This document shows, one piece after another, positions 23,334 to 29,741 of a stretch of 29,741 nucleotides of DNA; the stretch's first letter is position 1; each line of letters opens with the position of its first letter. Origin of the DNA: JBMOMT01 sp049324835 (lineage in GTDB: Bacteria; Chloroflexota; Anaerolineae; CAYNKW01). A program made the position numbers and the translations under genes. Under the pieces are notes generated by a model that saw nothing but the letters and a program-made list of their open reading frames with translations, was not told the origin of the DNA and made no database searches. The stretch spans positions 1 through 29,741 of the forward strand of contig JBMOMT010000007.1 of assembly GCA_049324835.1 (NCBI GenBank), read 5' to 3'.

Positions 23334-24440
23334 CTACCGACCAGCGGCGGGCCCGATCCTGACCTGTGTCCAGGGGGTGATACCGGCAGCGAGTTCCAGG
23401 TGAAACGTGTGGCTCTGATCGTAGCGCCGCCCCATCGTCACGGTGATACAACCGCTGCTGAGGCCATAGACCACCGACCATTGCGTGCCCGGCTGGGAAA
23501 CGTCATCCAGCAGGCTCATGGCCTGCTGAACGGTGAGCCTGCCCCCAGCCGCGCTGAGGCGCTGTTCGATTTTGTCGTAACGCCAGCATTCACCCGCAGC
23601 CGAACCGGGGGCGGCGGCTCGCACAAAGTTGGTGGCCTGGTGCCAGGGCCCATCGTTGGGCGTGACGACCATCTCACCCTGGTAGAACTCGATCAGCAAC
23701 GCGCGGCCCGATGGGTCGGCCAGCAGATAGTGCAACGCCGGCCCGCCGCCCATGTCGATGTTGTAGCTCTGCAGAATGGCCAGCGCCTCATCAACGTCGC
23801 GGGCACGATCCAGCATCTGACGGATGATACCCAGCGAGCCGATGGTCTCTCTGGCCGGGTCGGGGGGCATCTCACCCGGCGGCACGGCGGCCATACCCAC
23901 CGCCAGGCCGTGCTCGTTCATACCGTCGAAGGGCAGGAACGGCGCGCCCAGCAGCGCCCGACGCTCCTCGAGCGGTGAATCGATCAGATCGTCAGCGCGG
24001 TCGCCGGTAAATCCGAGGTAGGCAATATCGACCATTGACACCGAGGCATATCCTTCGGGTGGATCGGTGAACAGCAGCAAGGCCGGGCTGAACTGCCAGT
24101 CGAAATTACGACCGTACTGCCGGTTGTCTGGATCGCCCAGGGCGGCAAAAAGGGAACAAGCCCAATCCGACGGCTGATCGCCGCCTCTCAGCCCGGTTGA
24201 CCTGTGGGCATAGGCCCCGTGGTAACGCATGGTATAGAGGGGATAGTCATCCACCTGCGCCAGACTGCTGAGGGTGGCGAGCTCGTCCTGCGACAGCCCA
24301 CCGACGACCGGTATCTCTGAGATCAGTGTCGGGGTGGCAGCCGCCGGCTCTGGGGGATAGAACGGCCTGGTCGGAACGCAGCCCACCGAAAGAACCAGAC
24401 ATATCCAGGCCACTGCACACAGCTTTTTTCCCATTGTCAT
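23334..24440 (-). CDS. Ntn-hydrolase-like (choloylglycine/acyltransferase C45-like) lipoprotein
   Basis: A 368-residue exported protein from ATG 24438-24440 with GGAGA upstream. The N-terminus GKKLCAVAWICLVLSVGC looks like a lipoprotein signal, although the lipobox (SVGC) is not ideal. The body resembles linear-amide C-N hydrolases of the Ntn superfamily: a candidate nucleophile in SDWACSLFAALG, the hallmark YGRNFDW, SMVDIAYLGF, MNEHGLAVGMA, and ARDVDEALAILQSYNI with LHYLLADPSGRALLIEF. Family members hydrolyse or transfer acyl groups on bile salts, penicillins or acyl-homoserine lactones; the substrate here is unknown. The precise nucleophile Cys is an inference. It lies upstream of the M23 gene on the same strand, but the latter has its own promoter. 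Confidence 0.75.
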   Translation of the reverse strand: MTMGKKLCAVAWICLVLSVGCVPTRPFYPPEPAAATPTLISEIPVVGGLSQDELATLSSLAQVDDYPLYTMRYHGAYAHRSTGLRGGDQPSDWACSLFAALGDPDNRQYGRNFDWQFSPALLLFTDPPEGYASVSMVDIAYLGFTGDRADDLIDSPLEERRALLGAPFLPFDGMNEHGLAVGMAAVPPGEMPPDPARETIGSLGIIRQMLDRARDVDEALAILQSYNIDMGGGPALHYLLADPSGRALLIEFYQGEMVVTPNDGPWHQATNFVRAAAPGSAAGECWRYDKIEQRLSAAGGRLTVQQAMSLLDDVSQPGTQWSVVYGLSSGCITVTMGRRYDQSHTFHLELAAGITPWTQVRIGPAAGR

Positions 24441-24522
24441 GCGTTGTTTCTCCGGTGCGTCGGCCTATCGACGCTCGTAGCATCTTGACAAAGAAATCCT
24501 TACACGTCTGGCAAGAAAATAT

Positions 24523-24546
24523 ACCACCAAGGCACCAAGACACAAA
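24523..24546. repeat. CACCAAGG short-period repeat
   Basis: Two copies of CACCAAG at 8-base spacing within 24523-24546, in the divergent 286-bp region between the lipoprotein and the membrane-fusion gene. A similar phrase recurs in many unrelated environmental genomes from memory; its role is unknown. No clear promoter was found in this region. Confidence 0.35.
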
Positions 24547-24726
24547 TCTACCTACCCACAGTGGGGCGATCTGGTTCACCTGACCGGATCGCGCCCGGCC
24601 GATCGTCCCATCGTATTCCTCTATGCCGTTTCTTCACGAGTTCTCCACAGTCTTGTGATACGATGATCGCAGTGTACGGTTGTTTTTCCATCAGCAGATC
24701 AAACCCCATTGTCATGGAGGAGCAGG

Positions 24727-26580
24727 ATGAAAAAAAGAACCTGGCTGATCGTGTTCGCAGCGCTGTTGCTGGCAGCCGGGGGCGGCTATGTAGCCTACGA
24801 CCATTTCCTGGCGCCCAGCGAGGAAGCCATCGAAGCATCGACGATACAGACTACCACCGTCCGCCAGGGGGATCTGGTCATCACTGCCAGCGGCTCGGGT
24901 GAGCTGATCCCCTCGGCGGAGGTGGACTTGAGCTTTGCCGCCGCCGGCACGCTGATCGAGTTACCGCTGGCTGTGGGCGATCGGGTGCAGGCGGGCGACG
25001 TTCTGGCCCGCCTGGATACCGCGCCCCTGGAGCGGGCGGTGATTCAAGCGCAGGCCAGCCTCATCAAAGCCCAGAACAACCTGGAGAAGGCTCAGGCTCC
25101 TTACACCGAGCTAGACCTGGCTCAGGCCCGGTTGGCCGTGGCCCAGGCCGAACTGGATCTGACCGAGGCGCAAAATGGTCTGGATGAAACACAAGACCCC
25201 TATACGGATCTCGATCTCGATCAGGCCCAACTGGCCGTGGACCAGGCCGAGGCAGACCTGATCGACGCTCAAGAAGCCCTGGCGACGCTGCTCAACCCGG
25301 ATCTCGAAGCCGCCCGCGCCGCCGTGCGTGACGCCCAGGTGGCTCTGGAGAGCGCCCGCACCCAGCTCACGGTCGCCCAGAACGATTCGGACAACGCCGC
25401 CAAACTACGCACGCTGGAGGCCGAGGCCAACTGGTACAAGGACAATTATTGGCAGGCCCAGCAAAAATTCGAACGCGGCGAGATCACCCAACAAAAGCTG
25501 GATCAGGAATATAGCAACATGCTGGCTGCCGCAGAGCGCTACACCAGCGCTCTGGCTCAGGCCGAATCGTCGCTCCTCACGGCCCAAAACAGGGTGACGC
25601 AGGCGGAGGAAGACTTGCAAGACGCCCAGGAAAACCTGGCCACACTGCTGAGCGGCCCCGATGCCTCCGACCTGGCGGCTGCCGAGAACCGGGTGACTCT
25701 GGCCGACTACAACCTGGCCCGCGCCCAGGAGACGCTGGCCGAGATCGAGGCCGGCGCCGACACTGCGGCCCTGGGCCGCGCCCAGACGCAGGTGGCTCAG
25801 GCCGAGTATAATCTGGCCAAAGCCCAGAATACCCTGGCCGAGATCGAAGCCGGCCCAGACCCCGACGACATCGAGGTGGCTCAGGCTGACCTGGTTAGCG
25901 CGCAGGCAAACCTGGAAGAGGCTCAGGCAGCGCTGGAGGCGGCGGCGCTGATCGCCCCGTTCAACGGCACGGTCACTGCGGTGAGCGCCTCGGCCGGCGA
26001 CGCAATTTCGGCCAACAAGGCGATCCTCACCCTGGCCAATTTGGAAGAGCCGTGGGTGCTGTTTTGGGTGGAAGAAACCGATCTGACCAGCGTCGCGCCG
26101 GGCAACGCGGTGAACATCGTCTTCGAGGCCCTGCCGGATTACACCTTTGCCGGCGAGATCCTGAGCGTCGACCCGGCGCTGGTGATGGTGGGCAACACGG
26201 CGGCCATCCAGGCGCGGGCCAGCATCGACCTCTCGGCGCAGCCGGTCAGTCTGCTCGCCGGCATGAACGCCGAGGTAGAGATCGTGGCGGCCGAGGCGCG
26301 TAATGCGCTGCTGGTGCCGGTGGAGGCCTTGCGCCAGTTAGGGCCGAACCAGTACGCCGTCTTTGTCGTGCTGCCCAATGGCGAGCTGGAACTGCGTCCG
26401 GTGGAGGTGGGCCTGCAAGACTATGTCAGCGCCGCCGTTCTCGCCGGCCTGGAGGCCGGCGAGGTGGTCAGCCTCGGTACAGCGTCGAGCTCCAGCACGT
26501 CCGAGACGACCACCACGACCACTGACCAGTTCCGGCCTCCGGACGAAGGTGGTATGATATTCTTCGGGCCAGGACAGTAA
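24727..26580 (+). CDS. Membrane fusion protein of a MacAB-like ABC exporter
   Basis: A 617-residue HlyD/MacA-family periplasmic or extracellular adaptor. The start is ATG at 24727 with GGAGGAGCAGG upstream. An N-terminal signal anchor (KKRTWLIVFAALLLAAGGGYVAY) is followed by a lipoyl-like half (VDLSFAAAGTLIELPLAVGDRVQAGDVLARLD). A very long alanine/glutamine-rich alpha-hairpin comes next (residues about 105-405), built from degenerate repeats such as LARAQETLAEIEAG and LAKAQNTLAEIEAG. The second lipoyl half is LIAPFNGTVTAVSASAGD, and the beta-barrel (NIVFEALPDYTFAGEIL) follows. It ends in a Ser/Thr run. MacA hairpins are usually shorter, so this adaptor may span a thicker envelope. The ABC ATPase gene follows after 23 bp. 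Confidence 0.9.
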   Translation: MKKRTWLIVFAALLLAAGGGYVAYDHFLAPSEEAIEASTIQTTTVRQGDLVITASGSGELIPSAEVDLSFAAAGTLIELPLAVGDRVQAGDVLARLDTAPLERAVIQAQASLIKAQNNLEKAQAPYTELDLAQARLAVAQAELDLTEAQNGLDETQDPYTDLDLDQAQLAVDQAEADLIDAQEALATLLNPDLEAARAAVRDAQVALESARTQLTVAQNDSDNAAKLRTLEAEANWYKDNYWQAQQKFERGEITQQKLDQEYSNMLAAAERYTSALAQAESSLLTAQNRVTQAEEDLQDAQENLATLLSGPDASDLAAAENRVTLADYNLARAQETLAEIEAGADTAALGRAQTQVAQAEYNLAKAQNTLAEIEAGPDPDDIEVAQADLVSAQANLEEAQAALEAAALIAPFNGTVTAVSASAGDAISANKAILTLANLEEPWVLFWVEETDLTSVAPGNAVNIVFEALPDYTFAGEILSVDPALVMVGNTAAIQARASIDLSAQPVSLLAGMNAEVEIVAAEARNALLVPVEALRQLGPNQYAVFVVLPNGELELRPVEVGLQDYVSAAVLAGLEAGEVVSLGTASSSSTSETTTTTTDQFRPPDEGGMIFFGPGQ

Positions 26581-26603
26581 GGTGTGAGGCATGAGGAGAG
26601 CGT

Positions 26604-27326
26604 ATGGCCGAGAATCTCATCGAAATCACCAACCTGAACAAAGTGTATGGCAAAGGCGAGATCGCCGTTCACGCGCTGCGGGGAGTGGACCTCCAGGTGC
26701 AAAAAGGCGAGTTCGTGGCCGTCATGGGGCCTTCCGGCTCGGGCAAAAGCACGCTGATGAACATCCTGGGCTGTCTGGATCGGCCCACCGGCGGCAGTTA
26801 CGTGCTGGCTGGCGAGGACGTGAGCCGTTTGAGCAAAAACAAGCTGGCCGGCGTGCGCAACCGCAACATCGGCTTTGTGTTTCAATCGTACAACCTGCTG
26901 CCCCGGTTGACGGCGGTCAAAAACGTGATGCTGCCGCTGCTGTATGACGATCAGCAGCATCTGTCTGATACCGAGTGTCAGCACAAAGCCACCGCCGCCC
27001 TGGAAACGGTGGGGTTGGGCGACCGAACCCACCACCGGCCCAACGAGCTTTCCGGCGGCCAGCAACAGCGGGTGGCCATCGCCCGGGCGTTGATCAACGA
27101 TCCGTCGCTCATCCTGGCCGACGAGCCCACCGGCAACCTGGACACCCAGGCCAGCGAGGAGATCATTGGGCTGTTGCACCAATTACACAAACAGGGCGCG
27201 ACGATCGTCATGGTCACCCACGAGCCGGGCCTGGCCGATCACGCCGGGCGGGTGGTTGTCCTGGTCGATGGGCGGATCGCCTCCGACAAACAAAATGGCG
27301 TTGCCAGGAAAGGAGGCAAACTGTGA
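26604..27326 (+). CDS. MacB/LolD-type ABC transporter ATPase
   Basis: A 240-residue ATP-binding subunit that powers the exporter encoded with the adaptor and permease genes. All motifs are intact: Walker A GPSGSGKST, Q-loop FVFQSYNLLPRLTA, signature LSGGQQQR, Walker B LILADEPTGNLD and H-loop MVTHE. This is the sequence style of MacB/LolD/FtsE-type ATPases, which use the mechanotransmission cycle and do not move substrate through the membrane. The start is ATG at 26604 with GAGGAGAG upstream. Its stop overlaps the permease start (GTGA). Confidence 0.95.
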   Translation: MAENLIEITNLNKVYGKGEIAVHALRGVDLQVQKGEFVAVMGPSGSGKSTLMNILGCLDRPTGGSYVLAGEDVSRLSKNKLAGVRNRNIGFVFQSYNLLPRLTAVKNVMLPLLYDDQQHLSDTECQHKATAALETVGLGDRTHHRPNELSGGQQQRVAIARALINDPSLILADEPTGNLDTQASEEIIGLLHQLHKQGATIVMVTHEPGLADHAGRVVVLVDGRIASDKQNGVARKGGKL

Positions 27327-28546
27327 GCCTGTGGCGCACCTTCAAAGTGGCCTGGGAGGGACTGACGCTCAACAAGGCCCGCTCGTTCCTGACGACGTTG
27401 GGGGTCATCATTGGCGTGGCGGCGGTCATCATCATGCTGGCCGTCAGCGCCGGCGCCGAGGCCGAGATTGCCGATCAGATCAACTCGCTGGGGGCCAACC
27501 TGATCATGGTCATGCCTTCGATGCAGCGGGGCGGTTTTGCGCCGGGGGCGGGGCGCATGTCGGGTTTATCTTACGATGACATCAGCGCCATCGCCGCCAG
27601 CGTCACCGGCATCAACGGCGTCTCGGCGGAGCAAACCACTAACCAGGATGTCAAAGGCAGCGGCACGCTGGAAGATGTGTCGGTGGTCGGCACGACTTCT
27701 GGTTTTCCCCAGGTGCGCGATTACCAGGTGGCTCTGGGGCGTTTCCTGACCGACGAGGACAACGACCGCACCAGCAAGGTGGCGGTGCTGGGTTACGACA
27801 TCGCCTCGGAACTCTTTGGCGATCCAAACAGCGCCCTGGGACAAAAGGTCAAGATCGGCTCGACGCAGTTCAGCGTCGTGGGGGTGATGGAAGAAAAAGG
27901 CATGGTGGGCAACACCGATTACGATGCGCGGGTCTATATCCCTCTCACGGTGGTGTTCAAAAAATTCACCAACGCCCGCTTTGGCGGCGATGCGGTGCGG
28001 CTGATCTATGTCTCGGCAGAGAGCAAAGACACGATGGACAGCGTCATGGCGCAGGTGACGACGCTGCTGGCCCAACGCCACGACGTGGAACCCTCGGCGC
28101 CCGACTTTAGCCTGACGACACAAGAGAGCATCATCGACGCCCGCGCTTCCACCACCGAGGCCTTTCGTAACCTGTTGGGCTGGGTGGCGGCCATCTCGCT
28201 GGTGGTGGGCGGCATCGGCATCATGAACATCATGCTGGTCAGCGTCACCGAGCGCACGCGCGAGATCGGTTTGCGGCAGGCGTTGGGCGCACGCCCGCGC
28301 GACGTGCGGCTCCAGTTCCTGCTGGAGGCGGTGATGCTGAGCCTGATCGGCGGGCTGGTGGGTGTGTTGACCGGCGTGGGCGGCTCGTATCTCTTTAACG
28401 AGCTGGGCACGATGCGCACGGCGTTGGTGCCGATCTCTATCCCACTGGCCTTTGCCGCTGCGGCGGCGGTGGGTATCTTTTTCGGTTATTACCCGGCCAC
28501 CAAGGCCGCCAAGTTGGATCCTATCGAAGCATTACGCCGTGAGTGA
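27323..28546 (+). CDS. MacB/FtsX-family ABC transporter permease
   Basis: A 407-residue permease with the MacB-FtsX plan. TM1 is in SFLTTLGVIIGVAAVIIMLAVSAG, followed by a large extracytoplasmic MacB periplasmic core domain of about 230 residues (ANLIMVMPSMQRGGF to FRNLL), then TM2-TM4 (LGWVAAISLVVGGIGIMNIMLVSV, AVMLSLIGGLVGVLTGVGGSYLF, LAFAAAAAVGIFFGYYPATKAA). The signature TRERTREIGLRQALGA-type coupling loop is present (ERTREIGLRQALGA), and the C-terminal PIEALRRE is standard. The start is GTG at 27323, overlapping the ATPase stop, with AGGAGG upstream. The partners are the adaptor and ATPase; the cargo is unknown (peptides, lipids or drugs). Confidence 0.95.
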   Translation: MSLWRTFKVAWEGLTLNKARSFLTTLGVIIGVAAVIIMLAVSAGAEAEIADQINSLGANLIMVMPSMQRGGFAPGAGRMSGLSYDDISAIAASVTGINGVSAEQTTNQDVKGSGTLEDVSVVGTTSGFPQVRDYQVALGRFLTDEDNDRTSKVAVLGYDIASELFGDPNSALGQKVKIGSTQFSVVGVMEEKGMVGNTDYDARVYIPLTVVFKKFTNARFGGDAVRLIYVSAESKDTMDSVMAQVTTLLAQRHDVEPSAPDFSLTTQESIIDARASTTEAFRNLLGWVAAISLVVGGIGIMNIMLVSVTERTREIGLRQALGARPRDVRLQFLLEAVMLSLIGGLVGVLTGVGGSYLFNELGTMRTALVPISIPLAFAAAAAVGIFFGYYPATKAAKLDPIEALRRE

Positions 28547-28552
28547 GGATTT

Positions 28553-28598
28553 AAATCGGCAATTCGGCAATTCGAGAGTTTTGCTGGTTTGCCGATTT
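28553..28598. repeat. AAATCGGCAA inverted repeat
   Basis: Perfect 10-bp inverted repeat AAATCGGCAA / TTGCCGATTT (28553-28562, 28589-28598) with short direct repeats CGGCAATT between. It lies between the permease and the lipoprotein and has no T-tract. It may be a mobile or REP-like repeat or an intercistronic stabiliser. Confidence 0.55.
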
Positions 28599-28627
28599 GG
28601 CGATCTGCAAGAAAACAGGAGAGGACG

Positions 28628-29362
28628 ATGAAATCTTGGCGCGTAATTCTGACAGTGATGCTGTTGATGACGTTGGTCGGGTGCGGCAGCGAGACGGCCA
28701 CACCCGCAGTTGAAGAGAATGCAGTCACGGTAAAGGTGAGTGAAGACGAGAGCGGCGCTTACGTGAGTGCGGTTCTGGGCACCTCGTACGAAGGGGCATT
28801 GCCGGCCAGCAGCCAGTTGAGCCTGGGCACCTTGCGCCTGGAAGAGACAGAGCACGCCGTCACGCCGGAGCAGGCCAGGACGCTGCTGCCGCTGTGGCAG
28901 GCGATCCAGGGAGGAGGGCTGCAGAGCAGCGCCGAGATCAACGCCGTCCTGAAGCAGATCGAGGGCAAAATGACCGCCGAGCAGTTGGCGGCCATCGCGG
29001 CTATGCAGCTCACCGCCGAAGACATGGGGGTGTGGGGCCAGGAACGGGGAATGGGGCCCGAGTTGTCGCCAGAAGCGGTGGCCACGCGCCAGGCCCAGGG
29101 CGGCGATCAGGGTGGCTTTGGCCCACCCGGCAACCTGAGCGAGGAAGAACGGGAGGCCATACGCGCCACCATGGAAGCGGGCGGCATGCCTTTCGGCGGC
29201 GAACGGGGTAACCTGAGCGAAGAGGAACGGGAGGCCATGCGCGCCACTGCCGAGGCGAGTGGTATGCCCGCCGGCAACCGCGGGTTCAGAGGCAGCGCGG
29301 GGCAATTCAATTTCCTGGTCGAGCCGCTGATCGAGCTATTGACCCAGCGGGCGGCCGGGTAA
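28628..29362 (+). CDS. Lipoprotein with 26-residue tandem repeat, last gene of the exporter operon
   Basis: A 244-residue lipoprotein. The start is ATG at 28628 with GGAGAGG upstream; the signal KSWRVILTVMLLMTLVGC ends in a good lipobox (LVGC). The mature part is predicted alpha-helical (PEQARTLLPLWQAI, LKQIEGKMTAEQLAAIAAMQLTAEDM), resembling CpxP/Spy-type periplasmic helper patterns only in general style, not clear homology. Residues 168-193 and 194-219 form two 26-residue (78-bp) repeats: GNLSEEEREAIRATMEAGG and GNLSEEEREAMRATAEASG. It closes with a hydrophobic stretch (FNFLVEPLIELL). I do not recognise the family. Its position after the adaptor, ATPase and permease genes suggests an accessory or cargo-related role. 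Confidence 0.75.
   Translation: MKSWRVILTVMLLMTLVGCGSETATPAVEENAVTVKVSEDESGAYVSAVLGTSYEGALPASSQLSLGTLRLEETEHAVTPEQARTLLPLWQAIQGGGLQSSAEINAVLKQIEGKMTAEQLAAIAAMQLTAEDMGVWGQERGMGPELSPEAVATRQAQGGDQGGFGPPGNLSEEEREAIRATMEAGGMPFGGERGNLSEEEREAMRATAEASGMPAGNRGFRGSAGQFNFLVEPLIELLTQRAAG
29129..29284 (+). repeat. Two 78-bp coding tandem repeats
   Basis: 29129-29206 and 29207-29284, each coding 26 residues beginning GNLSEEEREA, within the lipoprotein gene. The second copy has diverged at a few third positions and residues. Confidence 0.85.
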
Positions 29363-29435
29363 AGCTCGCCGGCCACAGGCCAGAGTATCCTGACATTTTC
29401 CCGAGAGCTGCGGGTAAAGGGCAGGGCTCAGGAAA

Positions 29436-29546
29436 CTGGCACAGAAAACCAAAATAGTATACAATAGGCTTGGGCATGGCTCGCCCCAGAGACAATGGCA
29501 TGTTGGCGCGATCATTATCTCCGGGGTGAGCCATGCCCGTTTGTTT
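29436..29546 (+). ncRNA. Candidate small RNA: promoter followed by long hairpin
   Basis: A -35-like CTGGCA (29436-29441), an 18-bp spacer, and TACAAT (29460-29465) would start transcription near 29472. There begins a 16-bp hairpin arm GGGCATGGCTCGCCCC, which pairs with GGGGTGAGCCATGCCC (29523-29538) with one G-U and is extended by GAGA/TCTC. It is followed by GTTTGTTT. It may be a short structured RNA, a terminator for the lipoprotein operon, or the end of the mobile element that follows. The rest of 29363-29668 shows nothing coding. Confidence 0.4.
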
Positions 29547-29634
29547 GAGGCCGCTGAAACGGCTCAATCCCTGTACCATCGAGGCTCGGCATACTCTGAT
29601 GAAGAAAGGATCACACTCTCGGTTCGCTCAAATT

Positions 29635-29662
29635 TTGACGAGATTCTAAAAATGGCTACACT
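29635..29662 (+). promoter_or_regulatory. Promoter of the transposase, apparently leaderless
   Basis: TTGACG (29635-29640), a 16-bp spacer, and TACACT (29657-29662). The ATG at 29669 is just 7 bp beyond the -10, so transcription should start at or very near the initiation codon. No Shine-Dalgarno is present. Confidence 0.6.
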
Positions 29663-29668
29663 CACGGT

Positions 29669-29741
29669 ATGAGTGAAAAACTAGATGTAACCACTGAACG
29701 GGTTGACGATATTCCAGTGCTGCTCGCCTCCATGGATCGTA
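29669..29741 (+). CDS. IS1634-family (DUF4277) transposase, N-terminal fragment cut by window end
   Basis: The first 24 codons read SEKLDVTTERVDDIPVLLAS after the initiator Met, then MDR, and run off the window. The phrase VTTERVDDIPVLLASMDR is what I recall as the opening of DUF4277-bearing IS1634-like transposases, which are common in Chloroflexota. The catalytic DDE residues are outside the window, so activity cannot be judged. The element's left end should lie between about 29370 and 29630, but I cannot fix its terminal repeat without the right end. Confidence 0.72.
   Translation, partial: MSEKLDVTTERVDDIPVLLASMDR

Noticed and set aside
29381..29598. CAGAGTAT / ATACTCTG inverted 8-mers as ends of a small element
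   Set aside because: Too short and 210 bp apart; expected by chance often enough, with no supporting target duplication.

Overview
The window looks like a chromosomal segment of a GC-rich filamentous-type Chloroflexota (Anaerolineae/Caldilineae-like). This is inferred from three things: a run of large secreted proteins ending in tails of the kind [VITA]-[YF]-L-P-L-x-[LM], the modular DUF11-like/FG-GAP/beta-helix surface proteins, and a general housekeeping gene set with sigma-70-like promoters. No rRNA or other phylogenetic marker is complete here (only the last third of RecA), so the assignment is inference.

Layout. 1-742: the 3' end of recA faces a small alkyltransferase-like (ATL) protein. 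760-15268: a block of six secreted modular proteins, comprising a GH-A clan glycosidase with Ig-like repeats, a beta-helix protein translationally coupled to an FG-GAP repeat protein, a CBM9-like/DNRLRE protein, a 1100-residue apiosidase-like glycosidase, and a double jelly-roll protein. A pRiA4b ORF-3-like zinc-finger protein is embedded among them. Five of the six secreted proteins end in the tail motif; the sixth carries it internally between its two jelly rolls. An orphan sixth copy of the tail lies in frame just beyond the stop of the FG-GAP gene. 15269-16952: an orphan OmpR-type response regulator, tRNA-Ser(CGA) and tadA. 16994-21960: lysine 2,3-aminomutase with a structured leader, an ATP-grasp ligase, archease and RtcB RNA ligase. 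21990-24440: a LysM/M23 cell-wall peptidase and an Ntn-hydrolase-like lipoprotein, both on the minus strand. 24727-29362: a MacA/MacB-like tripartite ABC export operon ending in a lipoprotein with a tandem repeat. 29363-29741: a long hairpin, then the first 24 codons of an IS1634-like (DUF4277) transposase that appears leaderless.

How they work together. The first half reads as an extracellular polysaccharide-binding/degrading and cell-surface locus whose members share a C-terminal tail that may be a sorting or anchoring signal. The second half holds RNA metabolism (TadA, tRNA-Ser, archease-RtcB), a probable beta-lysine-forming and ligating gene pair, envelope maintenance (M23 peptidase) and export (MacAB-like). 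Good promoters can be read at most transcription unit starts. Five share an extended -10 of the form GTGTTAYAMT with exact 17-bp spacers, which is a useful promoter signature for this genome. A dispersed family of 15-bp palindromes (AGACCTGWCAGGTCT), twice found as inverted pairs about 80 bp apart, marks three intergenic regions.
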